A DNA stretch of 38,745 bases, taken from NCBI GenBank assembly GCA_030653435.1, contig JAURZI010000051.1, forward strand, positions 1 to 38,745. The letters run 5' to 3'. The translations under genes and the position numbers were made by a program. Below are positions 1 through 8,253 of the stretch, piece by piece (positions within the stretch are counted from its first letter, which is position 1; the number at the start of each line of letters is the position of its first letter). The stretch is from Methylovulum sp. (GTDB lineage Bacteria > Pseudomonadota > Gammaproteobacteria > Methylococcales > Methylomonadaceae). The notes under the pieces were generated by a model. That model searched no databases. It worked only from the letters and a program-made list of their open reading frames with translations, and was not told the origin of the DNA.

Positions 1-79
1 GTTGATCGGACTCATTGGCTAGCTTGACCGATGACGCTTTAAATTCTGCTGTGTACGTTTTAGGTTTTTCTTGGCTCAT
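1..79 (-). CDS. Transposase OrfA N-terminus, IS3/IS1-type HTH protein (partial)
   Basis: Reading leftward from the ATG at 79, the frame gives MSQEKPKTYTAEFKASSVKL followed by ANESDQ before the window edge. The K-x-Y-T-x-E-F-K-x-x-x-V-K-L pattern is the usual start of the small helix-turn-helix OrfA of IS3-family elements, which binds the terminal repeats and is normally fused to the DDE transposase OrfB by programmed frameshifting. Only 26 codons are visible, so the family call rests on this motif and on the adjacent IS-like end. The gene continues to the left of the window. Confidence 0.65.
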   Translation of the reverse strand, partial: MSQEKPKTYTAEFKASSVKLANESDQ

Positions 80-141
80 TTTGGCTCACACTCTTTTTAG
101 GATATTTTAATTCGTGTGTCCGGTTTAGTGTAGCCACATCA
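1..141 (-). mobile_element. End of an IS3-family-like insertion sequence (partial)
   Basis: The window begins inside an insertion sequence lying on the minus strand. Its 5' boundary is probably near 141, because the minus strand from there reads TGATGTGGCTACACTAAACC, and IS3-family ends usually begin with TG or TGA. The same stretch continues into a CCGGACA motif and then the start of an OrfA-like reading frame. Beyond 141 on the plus strand, integrase coding sequence resumes at once, so the element interrupts that gene. The other end and the direct repeats are outside the window, so the boundary is inferred from one side only. Confidence 0.6.
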
Positions 142-477
142 TGCTTTGGCGGTGATTCGTTACCAGATTGGTAAACACGACACCTATGTTTTTACTTACA
201 AAGGTGAACCGGTCACGCGGGCAAATAACCATGCTTGGCGAAAAGCGTTAATACGGGCAGGCATTAAAAACTTCAGGTGGCATGATTTAAGGCATACTTG
301 GGCAAGCCGTCATATTCAAAACGGCACACCTTTAAATGTATTAAGGGAATTGGGTGGATGGGCAGACCTGAGTTGGTGCTCAGATATGCCCATTTATCGA
401 GCAAACATCTTGAAGATTATTCAGGGAATTCAAAGATTCTTGAGACAAATTTACTACATTTGAAATTAAACGCTTAA
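142..477 (+). pseudogene. Phage-type tyrosine integrase, C-terminal remnant, frameshifted
   Basis: This is the catalytic C-terminal part of a tyrosine recombinase. The first frame (142 to about 366) contains VFTYKGEPVTRANNHAW, then WHDLRHTWASRH (the H-x-x-R active-site box) and LRELGGW. The frame then breaks near 365-368. The correct continuation is one frame over and reads PELVLRYAHLSSKHLEDYS, which carries the catalytic tyrosine of the R-Y-A-H-L motif and ends at a TAA at 475-477. In the original frame the catalytic Tyr is lost (it reads WCSDMPIYRAN). The N-terminal domain and first catalytic Arg are missing because an IS-like end adjoins at 141. There is no proper start codon. It is therefore non-functional, truncated at 5' by the insertion and broken by a single-base indel. 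It points at the 3' end of the tRNA-Thr at 504-579. Confidence 0.85.
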
Positions 478-503
478 CAAAAACAGATAAGTATTTGATT
501 TAA

Positions 504-579
504 TGGAGCCGATGAACGGAATCGAACCGTTGACCCACACATTACGAATGTGTTGCTCTACCGACTGAGCTACACCGGC
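504..579 (-). tRNA. tRNA-Thr (anticodon CGT)
   Basis: Read on the minus strand, this 76-nt sequence folds as a full cloverleaf. The acceptor stem is GCCGGTG/CATCGGC with one G-T pair. The D-arm begins TAGCTCAGTCGGTAGAGC. The anticodon stem ACACA/TGTGT encloses the loop TTCGTAA, with anticodon CGT at 546-544. The T-arm is AACGG-TTCGATT-CCGTT, the discriminator is T and the CCA is encoded. CGT reads ACG threonine codons. Its 3' end faces the integrase remnant, and 3' ends of tRNA genes are common integration sites. Confidence 0.96.
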
Positions 580-721
580 ACCTCTGGTGAAGTATAAAGC
601 ATTTCCTCTATAAATGGTATGGTAACCGTGTCTGCCATCATGTTTTCCGCAATCGTGCCTCATAGCAGCACGAACGTGCAAGCCGATAGTTTAATAACCG
701 TATTAAAGACTGGTATTTAGA

Positions 722-727
722 TATAAT
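722..727 (+). promoter_or_regulatory. Predicted -10 box (TATAAT) of the ZIP transporter gene
   Basis: A perfect TATAAT lies 40 bases upstream of the ATG at 767. No convincing -35 hexamer sits 16-18 bases upstream. If used, transcription would start near 734. That makes the GTG at 731 and ATG at 737 unlikely starts and favours the ATG at 767. Confidence 0.4.
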
Positions 728-766
728 ACCGTGCACATGCTGGCCCAAACTGATATAGGCAACTTT

Positions 767-1717
767 ATGACATTAGTAATCGACACTTTAACAGCTTTAC
801 AACGCTATCTTGAAAATCAGCTTGTGAGAGTAACCACAGGAAGGTTTTATCAACAATTGCTGGCAATGCCGTTTTTCAAGCGCTGGGCAATCCTGTCGGG
901 GTTGTTTTTGTTGTCACAAATACTGGTGTTTGGCGTTTTATATCTGGTGTTTGGCAAGATTGTGGTTATTGGTTTTGTTGCCAGCATACTGGCCGGTTTA
1001 GCGACCGGTGTTGGCGCCCTGCCTGCACTGTTTTTTAAAAAAATATCCAATAATCTGTTCAATAGTATGCTGGGTGCGGCGGCTGGGGTTATGCTTGCGG
1101 CGACGGCATTTTCGCTATTAGTTCCTGGTATCGCTTATGGCAACCTGATTTGGCCGGGAAATGGCATTTATATTGTGGCCATCGGGATGTTAGTAGGAGC
1201 CTTGTTTTTGCATTATGCCGATAGCCAGTTACCCCATATACATTTCGACAGCACTTCAGACCAGCAGTTGAACTCATTGAAGAAAGTATGGTTGTTTATT
1301 ATAGCTATCACGATTCATAATTTTCCTGAAGGCATGTCCGTGGGTGTGAGTTTTGGCACTGGGGATATGAAAAATGGGCTGGTCCTGGCGATTGCCATTG
1401 CGTTGCAGAATATCCCGGAGGGCCTAGCGGTGGCTTTGCCCTTAGTGGGTTTGGGCTATAACAAGTGGAAGGCAGTCGGTATTGCTGCGGTGACCGGCTT
1501 GGTGGAACCTGTAGGCGGTTTGCTGGGCATCACAATGGTTACTGTTTTCCAGCCTATTTTGCCGGTTGCAATGGGTTTTGCGGCCGGTGCTATGCTGTTT
1601 GTTATCAGCGAAGAAATTATCCCTGAAACGCATGCCAATGGCCGTTCGCGTTATGCGACATTTGCTTTAATGGTGGGCTTTATTATTATGATGGTATTGG
1701 ACAATATGCTGGGTTGA
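767..1717 (+). CDS. ZIP-family divalent metal transporter (GufA/ZupT-like)
   Basis: This polytopic membrane protein of about 316 residues is predicted to bring Zn(II) or other divalent metals across the inner membrane. The two ZIP hallmark segments are present: HNFPEGMSVGVSFG and, about 30 residues later, QNIPEGLAVALPLVG. They provide the H-N-x-P-E-G and N-x-P-E-G metal-binding helices of the binuclear centre. Further helices follow, including EPVGGLLG and FAAGAMLFVISEEIIPE, which is typical for the last ZIP helices. A loop with H-x-H (PHIHFDS) precedes the HNFPEG helix. The start at 767 is chosen because a TATAAT lies at 722-727; in-frame GTG 731 and ATG 737 are alternatives. The next gene, at 1824, is also a cation transporter. 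Metal specificity cannot be read from the sequence. Confidence 0.9.
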   Translation: MTLVIDTLTALQRYLENQLVRVTTGRFYQQLLAMPFFKRWAILSGLFLLSQILVFGVLYLVFGKIVVIGFVASILAGLATGVGALPALFFKKISNNLFNSMLGAAAGVMLAATAFSLLVPGIAYGNLIWPGNGIYIVAIGMLVGALFLHYADSQLPHIHFDSTSDQQLNSLKKVWLFIIAITIHNFPEGMSVGVSFGTGDMKNGLVLAIAIALQNIPEGLAVALPLVGLGYNKWKAVGIAAVTGLVEPVGGLLGITMVTVFQPILPVAMGFAAGAMLFVISEEIIPETHANGRSRYATFALMVGFIIMMVLDNMLG

Positions 1718-1823
1718 GGCTCCTCTGGGTAGCTTAGGCTTAACGGAGGTCTTGCTTGGTTCCTGCCTTTGTTACTTAAGGATTGATGCCCGGCTTTTTG
1801 ACCGATTATTTTTCAGGGTTCAA

Positions 1824-2531
1824 ATGGATTACTTATTAACGCAGTTTGAAGGCTTGTCCACACTGTGGGGCATGGTCAACTTTGCGCCCAGCCTATCGGA
1901 TGCGTTGCAACATGTTCTGTTGTTGCTTGACACACATGATTTGCCCGAATTGTCGGCGACGGCGGCAACCAGCTTTGCGCTGATTGTGGCGGCGGAAATG
2001 GGGGATAAAAGCCAGTTGGTCTGCATGACGCTGGCATCCCGGCATAGGGCGATGCCGGTGATGTTAGGCGCTACTGCGGCGTTTGCGTTGCTAAATACCT
2101 TGGCCGTCATTTTTGGCGCGGCCATTGCCAGTTGGCTGCCTGGCTGGGTGGTAGCGTTAACTGTTGCTTTTTTGTTCGCTACGTTTGGCATCCAGTCCTT
2201 ACGTGCAAAAGCGGAAGACGACGACGGCGAGGTTAAGGAAAAAAGCGGCCATGGTATTTTTTTTACCACGTTTTTGTTGATTACTGTCGCTGAATTCGGT
2301 GATAAAACCCAGCTTGCTGTTGTTGCGCTAAGCAGCGCGTCAGTGCCGGTCGCCGTGTGGCTGGGAGCCACAGTGGCATTGGCGACAACCTCGGCGCTAG
2401 GGATACTGGCAGGGCGCACATTATTGAAGAAAGTGCCGCTAATACTGCTGCATAGGGTTAGCGGCGTGATTTTTCTGGTGTTGTCGGTTATTGCCGGTTG
2501 GCGAGCCTATAGCGAGTGGGTTAGCATATAG
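1824..2531 (+). CDS. TMEM165/GDT1 (UPF0016) family cation transporter
   Basis: The 235-residue membrane protein carries the two diagnostic copies of the family motif E-x-G-D-K-(S/T)-Q: AAEMGDKSQLVCMTL in the first half and VAEFGDKTQLAVVAL in the second. They are separated by an acidic cytoplasmic loop (KAEDDDGEVKEKSG). Family members exchange Mn2+ or Ca2+ for protons, and several bacterial members are manganese exporters. The start is set at ATG 1824, preceded by CAGGG at about 6 bases. An upstream in-frame start near 1752 would add an unconserved 24-residue extension. The gene lies 106 bases after the ZIP transporter in the same direction, so a shared metal-homeostasis role is plausible but inferred. 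Confidence 0.9.
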   Translation: MDYLLTQFEGLSTLWGMVNFAPSLSDALQHVLLLLDTHDLPELSATAATSFALIVAAEMGDKSQLVCMTLASRHRAMPVMLGATAAFALLNTLAVIFGAAIASWLPGWVVALTVAFLFATFGIQSLRAKAEDDDGEVKEKSGHGIFFTTFLLITVAEFGDKTQLAVVALSSASVPVAVWLGATVALATTSALGILAGRTLLKKVPLILLHRVSGVIFLVLSVIAGWRAYSEWVSI

Positions 2532-2554
2532 GTCGCGCTGGACTGATATCCGGT

Positions 2555-3511
2555 TTATTCGGTAAAAATGCCAAAGTTCATAATCCGTTTGTAGCGGCTT
2601 TCCAATATGTCATCTATTGGCTGTTGTTTCAGTTCTTCGAGATGGCGCATTAATGCGGCTTTTAAATTAACGGCAATGCTTTTAAAGTCTCTGTGTCCGC
2701 CACCTAAGGGTTCCCTGACGACTTCATCAAGGAAGCCTTGTTCGCGGATACGGTCAGATGTAATGCCCATGGCTTCAGCCGCCAACTGTGATTTGTCCGC
2801 GCTTTTCCATAGAATCGACGCGCAGCCCTCCGGTGAAATAACGGAATAAGTGCTGTATTCCAGCATGATTAAGCGGTCCCCCACGCCGATTGCCAGTGCG
2901 CCGCCTGAGCCACCCTCGCCAATAATAGTGCAGATAATCGGGGTTTTTAATTGGGCCATTTCAAACAGATTTCTGGCGATGGCTTCACTTTGCCCTCGTT
3001 CTTCTGCGCCAATGCCGGGATAGGCGCCCGGAGTGTCAATCAGGCACAGCACAGGCAAGTTAAAGCGTTCTGCCATTTTCATAGCCCGCAATGCCTTACG
3101 ATAGCCTTCGGGACGAGGCATGCCAAAATTACGGTAAATCTTTTCCTTGGTGTCACGGCCTTTTTGATGGCCAATGACCATCACGGGTTGCCCGTTAAGA
3201 CGGGCCAGGCCACAGACAATAGCCGGATCGTCGGCATAAGCCCGGTCTCCATGCAGTTCATGGAAGTCGGTGAACATCAGTTCGATATAGTCTAAGGTGT
3301 AAGGTCGGCCTGGATGCCTTGATAATTGCGAGATCTGCCAATCGGTAAGCTCGGAAAAAATGGTTTCGGTCAGCGTACGGCTTCTGTCTTCCAGTTGCTT
3401 GATGGCATCGGAAATATTAATGTTATTATCAAACTCCACATTGCGGAGTTCTTTTATTTTCGCTTCTAGTTCAGCGATAGGTTGTTCGAAATCAAGAAAT
3501 TTTAAATCCAT
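2555..3511 (-). CDS. accA: Acetyl-CoA carboxylase carboxyltransferase, alpha subunit
   Basis: AccA (318 residues, the usual length) pairs with AccD to transfer the carboxyl group from biotin-BCCP to acetyl-CoA, giving malonyl-CoA, the first step of fatty acid synthesis. The N-terminal helical region starts [19 protein letters not shown]. The crotonase-like core shows [23 protein letters not shown], the [19 protein letters not shown] loop, [21 protein letters not shown] and the oxyanion/biotin segment [16 protein letters not shown] followed by [14 protein letters not shown]. All are typical of AccA. The gene is convergent with the GDT1-family gene (23 bases between stops) and divergent from queD, with about 170 bases of AT-rich DNA holding both promoters. 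Confidence 0.97.
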   Translation of the reverse strand: MDLKFLDFEQPIAELEAKIKELRNVEFDNNINISDAIKQLEDRSRTLTETIFSELTDWQISQLSRHPGRPYTLDYIELMFTDFHELHGDRAYADDPAIVCGLARLNGQPVMVIGHQKGRDTKEKIYRNFGMPRPEGYRKALRAMKMAERFNLPVLCLIDTPGAYPGIGAEERGQSEAIARNLFEMAQLKTPIICTIIGEGGSGGALAIGVGDRLIMLEYSTYSVISPEGCASILWKSADKSQLAAEAMGITSDRIREQGFLDEVVREPLGGGHRDFKSIAVNLKAALMRHLEELKQQPIDDILESRYKRIMNFGIFTE

Positions 3512-3564
3512 GAATGTGATATGAGGAATTAAGGGTAAACGTAAGATTTTATAGAAATTCGCTT

Positions 3565-3581
3565 ATTTATTCTAAATAAAT
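3565..3581. promoter_or_regulatory. AT-rich palindrome between accA and queD
   Basis: A perfect inverted repeat, ATTTATT-CTA-AATAAAT, lies in the divergent accA/queD promoter region, 54 bases upstream of the accA start. It could be an operator for either gene. It is pure A/T in the arms, so chance is a real alternative. Confidence 0.25.
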
Positions 3582-3683
3582 TCCAGAATTTATCGACTTA
3601 ATTATAAATCGTAGGCTATATCCCGATATTTTTATAGTACACTGCGCGGCTGTTAGCCATTGCCCGACGCCGGAATTCCCATT

Positions 3684-4088
3684 ATGTTTACAATTACCAA
3701 AGAAGTGTATTTTTGTTATGGGCATCGATTAATGAATCATGCTGGAAAATGCCGCCATTTGCATGGGCATAGCGTCAAAGCATCAATTTCTATAGAGAGC
3801 GGTGAGCTTAACGGTCAAGGTATGGTCTGTGATTTTGCCGATATTAGGGATTGCGTTGAAGCGTATGTTGATCAGCATCTGGACCATAATTTCCTGTTAC
3901 ATAAAGATGACCCTATCATTCCTATGCTGATTGCAGGCAAAGAGCGTTTCCTGGCGCTGGACGAGCATCCTACCGCAGAAGTGTTAAGCAAAATGCTATA
4001 TCGGCATTTGCAGCAATCGGGGTTTAATGTGGTTCAGGTTGCGCTTTGGGAGACTGCCAGCGCTTATGCCTGCTATCGGGAAGATTGA
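3684..4088 (+). CDS. queD: 6-carboxytetrahydropterin synthase (QueD / PTPS family)
   Basis: This 134-residue protein of the 6-pyruvoyl-tetrahydropterin synthase fold is predicted to convert dihydroneopterin triphosphate to 6-carboxytetrahydropterin in queuosine/preQ0 synthesis. The zinc ligands are visible as His14 (FCYGHRL) and His27/His29 in KCRHLHGHS, with the catalytic Cys23 in the same motif. The segment VDQHLDHNFLL provides the Asp/His pair, PTAEVLSKML is the conserved helix and LWETASAYACY gives the substrate-binding Glu. ATG 3684 is used, since the family begins MFTITKE-like; the upstream in-frame codon at 3660 adds eight unconserved residues. A DUF1249 gene follows after 11 bases and is probably co-transcribed. 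Confidence 0.92.
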   Translation: MFTITKEVYFCYGHRLMNHAGKCRHLHGHSVKASISIESGELNGQGMVCDFADIRDCVEAYVDQHLDHNFLLHKDDPIIPMLIAGKERFLALDEHPTAEVLSKMLYRHLQQSGFNVVQVALWETASAYACYRED

Positions 4089-4099
4089 CAGTTACAGCC

Positions 4100-4558
4100 A
4101 TGAGCTTCATTAACCCGGTTAACAAATCATTTTGTCTGGAACAAATTTGCGAATCTAATTACCAGAAGTTGTTTAAGTTAATACCAGATTTGCTGGATAT
4201 TCAAGAAACGGCTGTCGGACTGGCCGCGCAGCATACTACCTTGCATCTTAAAGTCATTGAGCAAACGCCGTATACGATGACGGTGGAGCTCAGCCATTGT
4301 TTTAATAAAAATCTGGGCGGGTTGTTGGAGCCCGCCGTCGTTATCCGTATTTATCTGGACGCACAACTTGCCGAGGTGTTAAGCGATCACGCCAGGCTGA
4401 GTGTTTCGCGGGTTTTTCAGGATCCCGGATTAAGCCGTGAGATCATGAATTACAAATGGCGCTTAAATTATTTTTTGCAAAAATGGTTGGATCATTGCCT
4501 GAAAAAGAATTATCAGTTCAACCCAATACCTGTAAAAGCGGGTGCTTTGATGCAATAA
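4100..4558 (+). CDS. DUF1249 family protein (YqiB-like)
   Basis: This 152-residue protein of the DUF1249 family (E. coli YqiB) has no established biochemical activity. Conserved elements include NYQKLFKLIPDLL near the N-terminus, a central beta-rich region (TMTVELSHCF, VVIRIYLDAQLAEVLS) and the C-terminal LNYFLQKWLDHCLKKNYQF, which matches the family's L-x-x-F-L-x-x-W-L-x-x-C-L ending. The start is ATG 4100. An in-frame codon at 4046 would overlap queD and is not needed. It is short-spaced behind queD, so translation may be coupled. Confidence 0.85.
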   Translation: MSFINPVNKSFCLEQICESNYQKLFKLIPDLLDIQETAVGLAAQHTTLHLKVIEQTPYTMTVELSHCFNKNLGGLLEPAVVIRIYLDAQLAEVLSDHARLSVSRVFQDPGLSREIMNYKWRLNYFLQKWLDHCLKKNYQFNPIPVKAGALMQ

Positions 4559-4670
4559 GCCCGCTGCACATGGATAGAGGCTTTTTTTGCTTGATGGACG
4601 CGCTGCTGTTTTAACCAATATAAACTGAAGGTATATGTTGGCGCTTATCACTTTTATTTAGGGCATACAG

Positions 4671-5435
4671 ATGTTAATTTCCGTCCATGATCTTGAAACC
4701 GTCGTTCGTGCAGCAGGGGCGATTGCCTTAGCGCATTTTAACGATTTAAAAAACCTTGCGGTCAATAAAAAAAGTCCCCGCGATTTTGTCACCGATGCCG
4801 ACGTTGCGGTTGAGGCTTTTTTAAAAGCAGAGCTGACCCAAAAATACCCCGAATACGGTTTTTGGGGAGAAGAAAGCGGACAATCAGCCGACCAGTCTGC
4901 GCGTTGGGTAGTTGATCCGATTGATGGCACGCACTCTTTTTCCAGAGGCCAGTATTTCTGGTCTATCAGTGTCGCTCTGGAAATCGATCAGGAATTGATC
5001 ATCGGTGCCGTTTTTGCGCCAGCCTTGGGTGATTACTATACGGCGGTAAAGGGTAAGGGTGCCTGGAAAAACGGGTCGCCCATTAGCGTATCGTCTGAAA
5101 GTCATTTGGCCGATGCCATGGTAGCTACCGGCTTTGCCTGTTTGCGCTCTTATTTGCCCGATAATAACCTGGACCGGTTTGCCAGGATTGCACAAAGCAC
5201 AACAGGGCAGCGTCGTTTTGGTTCGGCGGCTATGGATTTGTGCCTGGTGGCTGACGGCCAGGTCGATGCGTTTTGGGAGCAGGAATTAAACCTTTATGAT
5301 GTCGCTGCCGGTGCCCTGATTGCCCAGGAAGCGGGGGCGACAGTGACCGATTTTCAAGGTAATAAAGGTATTTTCCCAAAACAGATTTTAGTGACTAACG
5401 GTAAAATTTTGGATCAGATACTTCCGCTAATGTGA
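4671..5435 (+). CDS. Inositol monophosphatase family phosphatase (SuhB/HisN-like)
   Basis: This 254-residue Mg2+-dependent sugar-phosphatase has all three metal-binding motifs of the family: DFVTDADVAVE, GEESGQ with Glu67 and Glu68, and VVDPIDGTHSFSRG with Asp82 and Asp85. The C-terminal motif is WEQELNLYDVAAGALIAQEAGA, where the usual W-D is W-E and the final Y-D is kept. Likely substrates are inositol-1-phosphate or histidinol phosphate, since bacterial HisN enzymes belong to this family. Sequence alone does not decide, and no his genes are nearby. The ATG at 4671 is preceded only by the weak AGGGCATACAG. The unusual DnaA-box-bearing intergenic stretch begins right after the stop. Confidence 0.88.
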   Translation: MLISVHDLETVVRAAGAIALAHFNDLKNLAVNKKSPRDFVTDADVAVEAFLKAELTQKYPEYGFWGEESGQSADQSARWVVDPIDGTHSFSRGQYFWSISVALEIDQELIIGAVFAPALGDYYTAVKGKGAWKNGSPISVSSESHLADAMVATGFACLRSYLPDNNLDRFARIAQSTTGQRRFGSAAMDLCLVADGQVDAFWEQELNLYDVAAGALIAQEAGATVTDFQGNKGIFPKQILVTNGKILDQILPLM

Positions 5436-5493
5436 GGCCTTTAATACCCGAAAGGGGGGCACTACCCGTATCGTGTCTTGATACGCTGTTGGT

Positions 5494-5703
5494 TTATACA
5501 CAGAATATTATTATCGGGTCAATCAGTTAACCTAATGGGGAACACGTCTGCAAGTAACTGATGTGTATTTATAACTAATTGATTAAAAATGAATAATTGG
5601 TATTGTATAAATATGCGACAAGTTGACAAAAGGTGGGATGGATCAAGGTTTAACGCGGTTATCCCAGGTTTATGCACAAAGTTATCCACAGGGTTGTGGG
5701 TAA
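5494..5703. other. Cluster of DnaA boxes beside an AT-rich tract (possible origin or DnaA-titration site)
   Basis: The gene-free stretch 5436-5789 contains three perfect matches to the DnaA box TTATNCACA: TTATACACA at 5494-5502, TTATGCACA at 5670-5678 and TTATCCACA at 5682-5690. The last two are 12 bases apart in the same orientation. A one-mismatch copy, TGTGGGTAA, lies on the opposite strand at 5695-5703. Between the boxes lies a very AT-rich tract (about 5560-5620). A short hairpin, CGTATC-GTGTCTT-GATACG, lies at 5469-5487. Neighbours are an IMPase gene and a phosphodiesterase, not dnaA, dnaN or gidA. A non-origin role, such as DnaA titration or DnaA-controlled transcription, is therefore as likely as oriC. 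Confidence 0.6.
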
Positions 5704-5789
5704 GCTCGTAGGTGATTGATTATTAGGTCGGGAGCCGGTTGGGATAAACGAGTGGGCGCAATAGCTGCTGCCCACCCGTCCAGTTAGGC

Positions 5790-6998
5790 TTATTTCAAGT
5801 TCATGCAGTTTGCATAATAAGTGACTGTAGCGGCCCAGTCAGAGAAAATGCCCATAACGCCTACGTCTTTCGCAAGTACGTCCAGCATTACCATCGTATC
5901 GCCGTCGGTTTTAATACCGTCAGTAACCGATTGGTAGTAATAGCCGCCGCCGTCTTTCAAAAGCCCAGAGCGTTCCAGCGTCCAGGTAATGATTTTTAGT
6001 CCGGCGGCTTTGGCCGCTATGGCGTATTCGGAGGGTACGATTTTGTTATTTGCATCGAGTGTAACCAGTACCCACATAGCAGGCGCGACAATTTTTACGC
6101 CTTCAGCCGCCAATGACGGCAATTTGGCAATTGCAGCAGGAACTTGTTCGGGTACATCGAGGGTTTCAAGATAAACGGCTTGCTTACCGAAAGCGGGTTC
6201 ATTGGCAATCCAATAACGCACGTCTTCCAGGTTAAAAGATTGTGGGAAAACGCGTCTAGGGTTAACACCGGCTTCTTTGTACTCATTAATCATTTTTTGG
6301 GCATAAGCTTCTTGTGTGAAGCCGTCGAATGGCATTGCCACGCTAGGCGACTTTAACTCAGGCGTCATTTTTACACCCAGTTTTTTGAACAGCTCTATGC
6401 TTTCTTTATGCGTCATCAACTTGCCGTTTCCAGAATAGGTGTCGGTACGGAAGCTGGGGGTTGCATTCATGTATTCAGCAACAGTTGTTGCTTTGGCATT
6501 GCCTGCATCCATTTTGCCTTTCAGTGTTTTGAACTCAGCCAAGGTGATGTCGCTAGTGCAGCATTGAACTTTGGCGAATGGTGTGGCGCTCGTGAAATCA
6601 GGCTGTACCGAGCATTTTGCGGCCAAATCTGTGGCTAGAATATCCGTTGTTGTATGTAAATCACATTGGGAGTGGCGGCATACCAATTCTTTATCTTTTG
6701 TGAACGTCACGTCGCATTCAACTATGCCTGCGCCCATTTTGGCAGCGGCCTTATAAGATTGCTCGGTGTGTTCAGGAAATTGCAAGGCCGCGCCGCGGTG
6801 CCCAATCGAAAAATCTGTTTTATAGAAAGGGCCTTTCTCACACTGTTTAAGTTTTGTTTTCAGCGGGCTCTTTTCCATATCATCAACCAGGAAAAAAGGT
6901 CTTGGGCCTAACTGTACATTTTCATTGGCATGGGCAGCCAAAGGCGACAGCGCCGCAGTTAGCGCGGCAACGGCCAGCAGGGTTCTAATCAATCGCAT
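5790..6998 (-). CDS. Secreted glycerophosphodiester phosphodiesterase (GlpQ-like)
   Basis: A protein of 402 residues starts with a Sec signal peptide ([20 protein letters not shown], cleavage near AHA-NE). It is a GDPD-family TIM-barrel enzyme that would hydrolyse glycerophosphodiesters to glycerol-3-phosphate and an alcohol in the periplasm. Catalytic signatures are GHRGA (His67, Arg68), VECDV (Glu94, Asp96) and RHSQCDLH (His109). KMTPELKSP and [12 protein letters not shown] match later barrel strands that supply metal or substrate contacts. The protein is somewhat longer than typical GlpQ. ATG 6998 directly precedes the signal peptide; 7010 is an in-frame alternative adding four residues. 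A GGTGAA-ACGGG-TTCACC hairpin lies in the leader at 7038-7054. The gene is divergent from moaA. Confidence 0.9.
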   Translation of the reverse strand: MRLIRTLLAVAALTAALSPLAAHANENVQLGPRPFFLVDDMEKSPLKTKLKQCEKGPFYKTDFSIGHRGAALQFPEHTEQSYKAAAKMGAGIVECDVTFTKDKELVCRHSQCDLHTTTDILATDLAAKCSVQPDFTSATPFAKVQCCTSDITLAEFKTLKGKMDAGNAKATTVAEYMNATPSFRTDTYSGNGKLMTHKESIELFKKLGVKMTPELKSPSVAMPFDGFTQEAYAQKMINEYKEAGVNPRRVFPQSFNLEDVRYWIANEPAFGKQAVYLETLDVPEQVPAAIAKLPSLAAEGVKIVAPAMWVLVTLDANNKIVPSEYAIAAKAAGLKIITWTLERSGLLKDGGGYYYQSVTDGIKTDGDTMVMLDVLAKDVGVMGIFSDWAATVTYYANCMNLK

Positions 6999-7238
6999 GG
7001 TAATCTCCAAAAAATAAGTTGATAAAGTCTTCTTAGCGGTGAAACGGGTTCACCCCCTCACTTTACGGTCCTTTTACGTCGGGTTGATGTCAATTTTGTT
7101 ACCAGTTAATGAAAGGACGGGGTTGCCAACTGTATTTTCCGATACTAATAGGGGGCTATGTTGCTTGGTGACAGGAACTGCTTGCTGTTGTGCTGTTCAT
7201 ACTGTGTTACTATGAGTACCCGCATTTATGACTGTTTT

Positions 7239-8246
7239 ATGACTGAGCCTTCCCAACCTGCCCAATTAATTGACCGTTTCGGTAGAACGGTTGACTATTT
7301 AAGAATTTCCATCACTGACCGTTGTGATTTCCGTTGCGTGTATTGCATGGCGGAGGATATGGTGTTTCTACCCCGTGCACAGGTATTGTCGCTGGAAGAG
7401 ATTTATACCTTGGCTCAGGTGTTTGTTGAGTTAGGCGTAAAAAAAATCAGGATTACCGGTGGCGAACCCTTGGTTAGGAAAGGCGTGTTAGCCTTATTGC
7501 AAAACATAGGCCAGCTTGCCGGCCTTGATGAGCTAGTGCTGACCACGAATGGCTCTCAGCTGGAAAACATGGCGGCCGGGCTGAAAGAGGCTGGCGTAAA
7601 GCGCATCAATATCAGTCTGGATACGCTGGATGCCGACAAGTTTAAGGTGATCACCCGAACTGGCGATTTGCATCAGGTCATCAGAGGTATTCATGCGGCA
7701 AAATCGGTTGGTTTCAAGCGCATAAAAATCAACGCCGTTATCCTTAAAAACCGAAACCATCTCGAAGTCACCGACCTGGTGCAGTTTGCCATTGATAACG
7801 GCATTGACATCAGTTTTATCGAGGAAATGCCGTTAGGCGTGGTGAGCCAGCACGACCGCTCTGAAGCCTATTATGCCAGTGATTTGATCAAGGCCGATTT
7901 ATACCCTCATTTTACACTGATCCAAAGCCTTGAAAAAACCGGTGGACCATCCAATTATTTTCATGTTGCCGGCACACAAACCCGGATCGGTTTTATTTCT
8001 CCGCACAGCGAAAACTTTTGCAGCAGCTGTAACCGTGTGCGCCTGACAGTTGAAGGGCGTTTGCTGCTTTGCCTCGGTAATGAACATTCAGTTGATTTAA
8101 AACAGCAACTTAGGGCCAATCCCGGCAATATGGCGCTGTTAAGGCAGGCCATTGTTGATGCCATGCTGATTAAGCCGGAAAAGCATGAATTTAACATTCA
8201 TGAGCAACCGGTCATCTTACGCTATATGAATATGACGGGAGGCTAG
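7239..8246 (+). CDS. moaA: GTP 3',8-cyclase (molybdenum cofactor biosynthesis protein A)
   Basis: MoaA (335 residues from this start) is a radical-SAM enzyme that turns GTP into 3',8-cyclo-GTP, the first step of molybdenum cofactor synthesis. The radical-SAM cluster motif is Cys29-x3-Cys33-x2-Cys36 in [24 protein letters not shown] and the [12 protein letters not shown] strand follow. The C-terminal second cluster is [18 protein letters not shown] (C-x2-C-x13-C). The protein ends in Gly-Gly, required for catalysis in MoaA. The start is uncertain: ATG 7239 fits family length best, ATG 7212 is possible, and ATG 7158 has a G-rich stretch upstream but would add a cysteine-rich unconserved tail. 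It is followed after 7 bases by a small ABM-like gene. Confidence 0.95.
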   Translation: MTEPSQPAQLIDRFGRTVDYLRISITDRCDFRCVYCMAEDMVFLPRAQVLSLEEIYTLAQVFVELGVKKIRITGGEPLVRKGVLALLQNIGQLAGLDELVLTTNGSQLENMAAGLKEAGVKRINISLDTLDADKFKVITRTGDLHQVIRGIHAAKSVGFKRIKINAVILKNRNHLEVTDLVQFAIDNGIDISFIEEMPLGVVSQHDRSEAYYASDLIKADLYPHFTLIQSLEKTGGPSNYFHVAGTQTRIGFISPHSENFCSSCNRVRLTVEGRLLLCLGNEHSVDLKQQLRANPGNMALLRQAIVDAMLIKPEKHEFNIHEQPVILRYMNMTGG

Positions 8247-8253
8247 GGCGGTT

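Noticed and set aside
466-681. Minus-strand open frame of 71 codons across the tRNA
   Set aside because: It overlaps the tRNA-Thr completely, so it is not a protein gene.
1829-2419. Minus-strand open frame of 196 codons under the GDT1-family gene
   Set aside because: It is the antisense shadow of the clearly coding plus-strand gene with intact E-x-G-D-K motifs.
4535-4565. Inverted repeat AGCGGG/CCCGCT at the end of the DUF1249 gene
   Set aside because: Only 6 bp, with a long loop that includes the stop codon. The T-run lies too far downstream for a rho-independent terminator.
7088-7125. Possible Pho box / -35 (TTGACA on the minus strand) upstream of the phosphodiesterase gene
   Set aside because: Only about 5 of 7 bases of one Pho half-site match and no good -10 or second half-site is present, so phosphate control is not supported.
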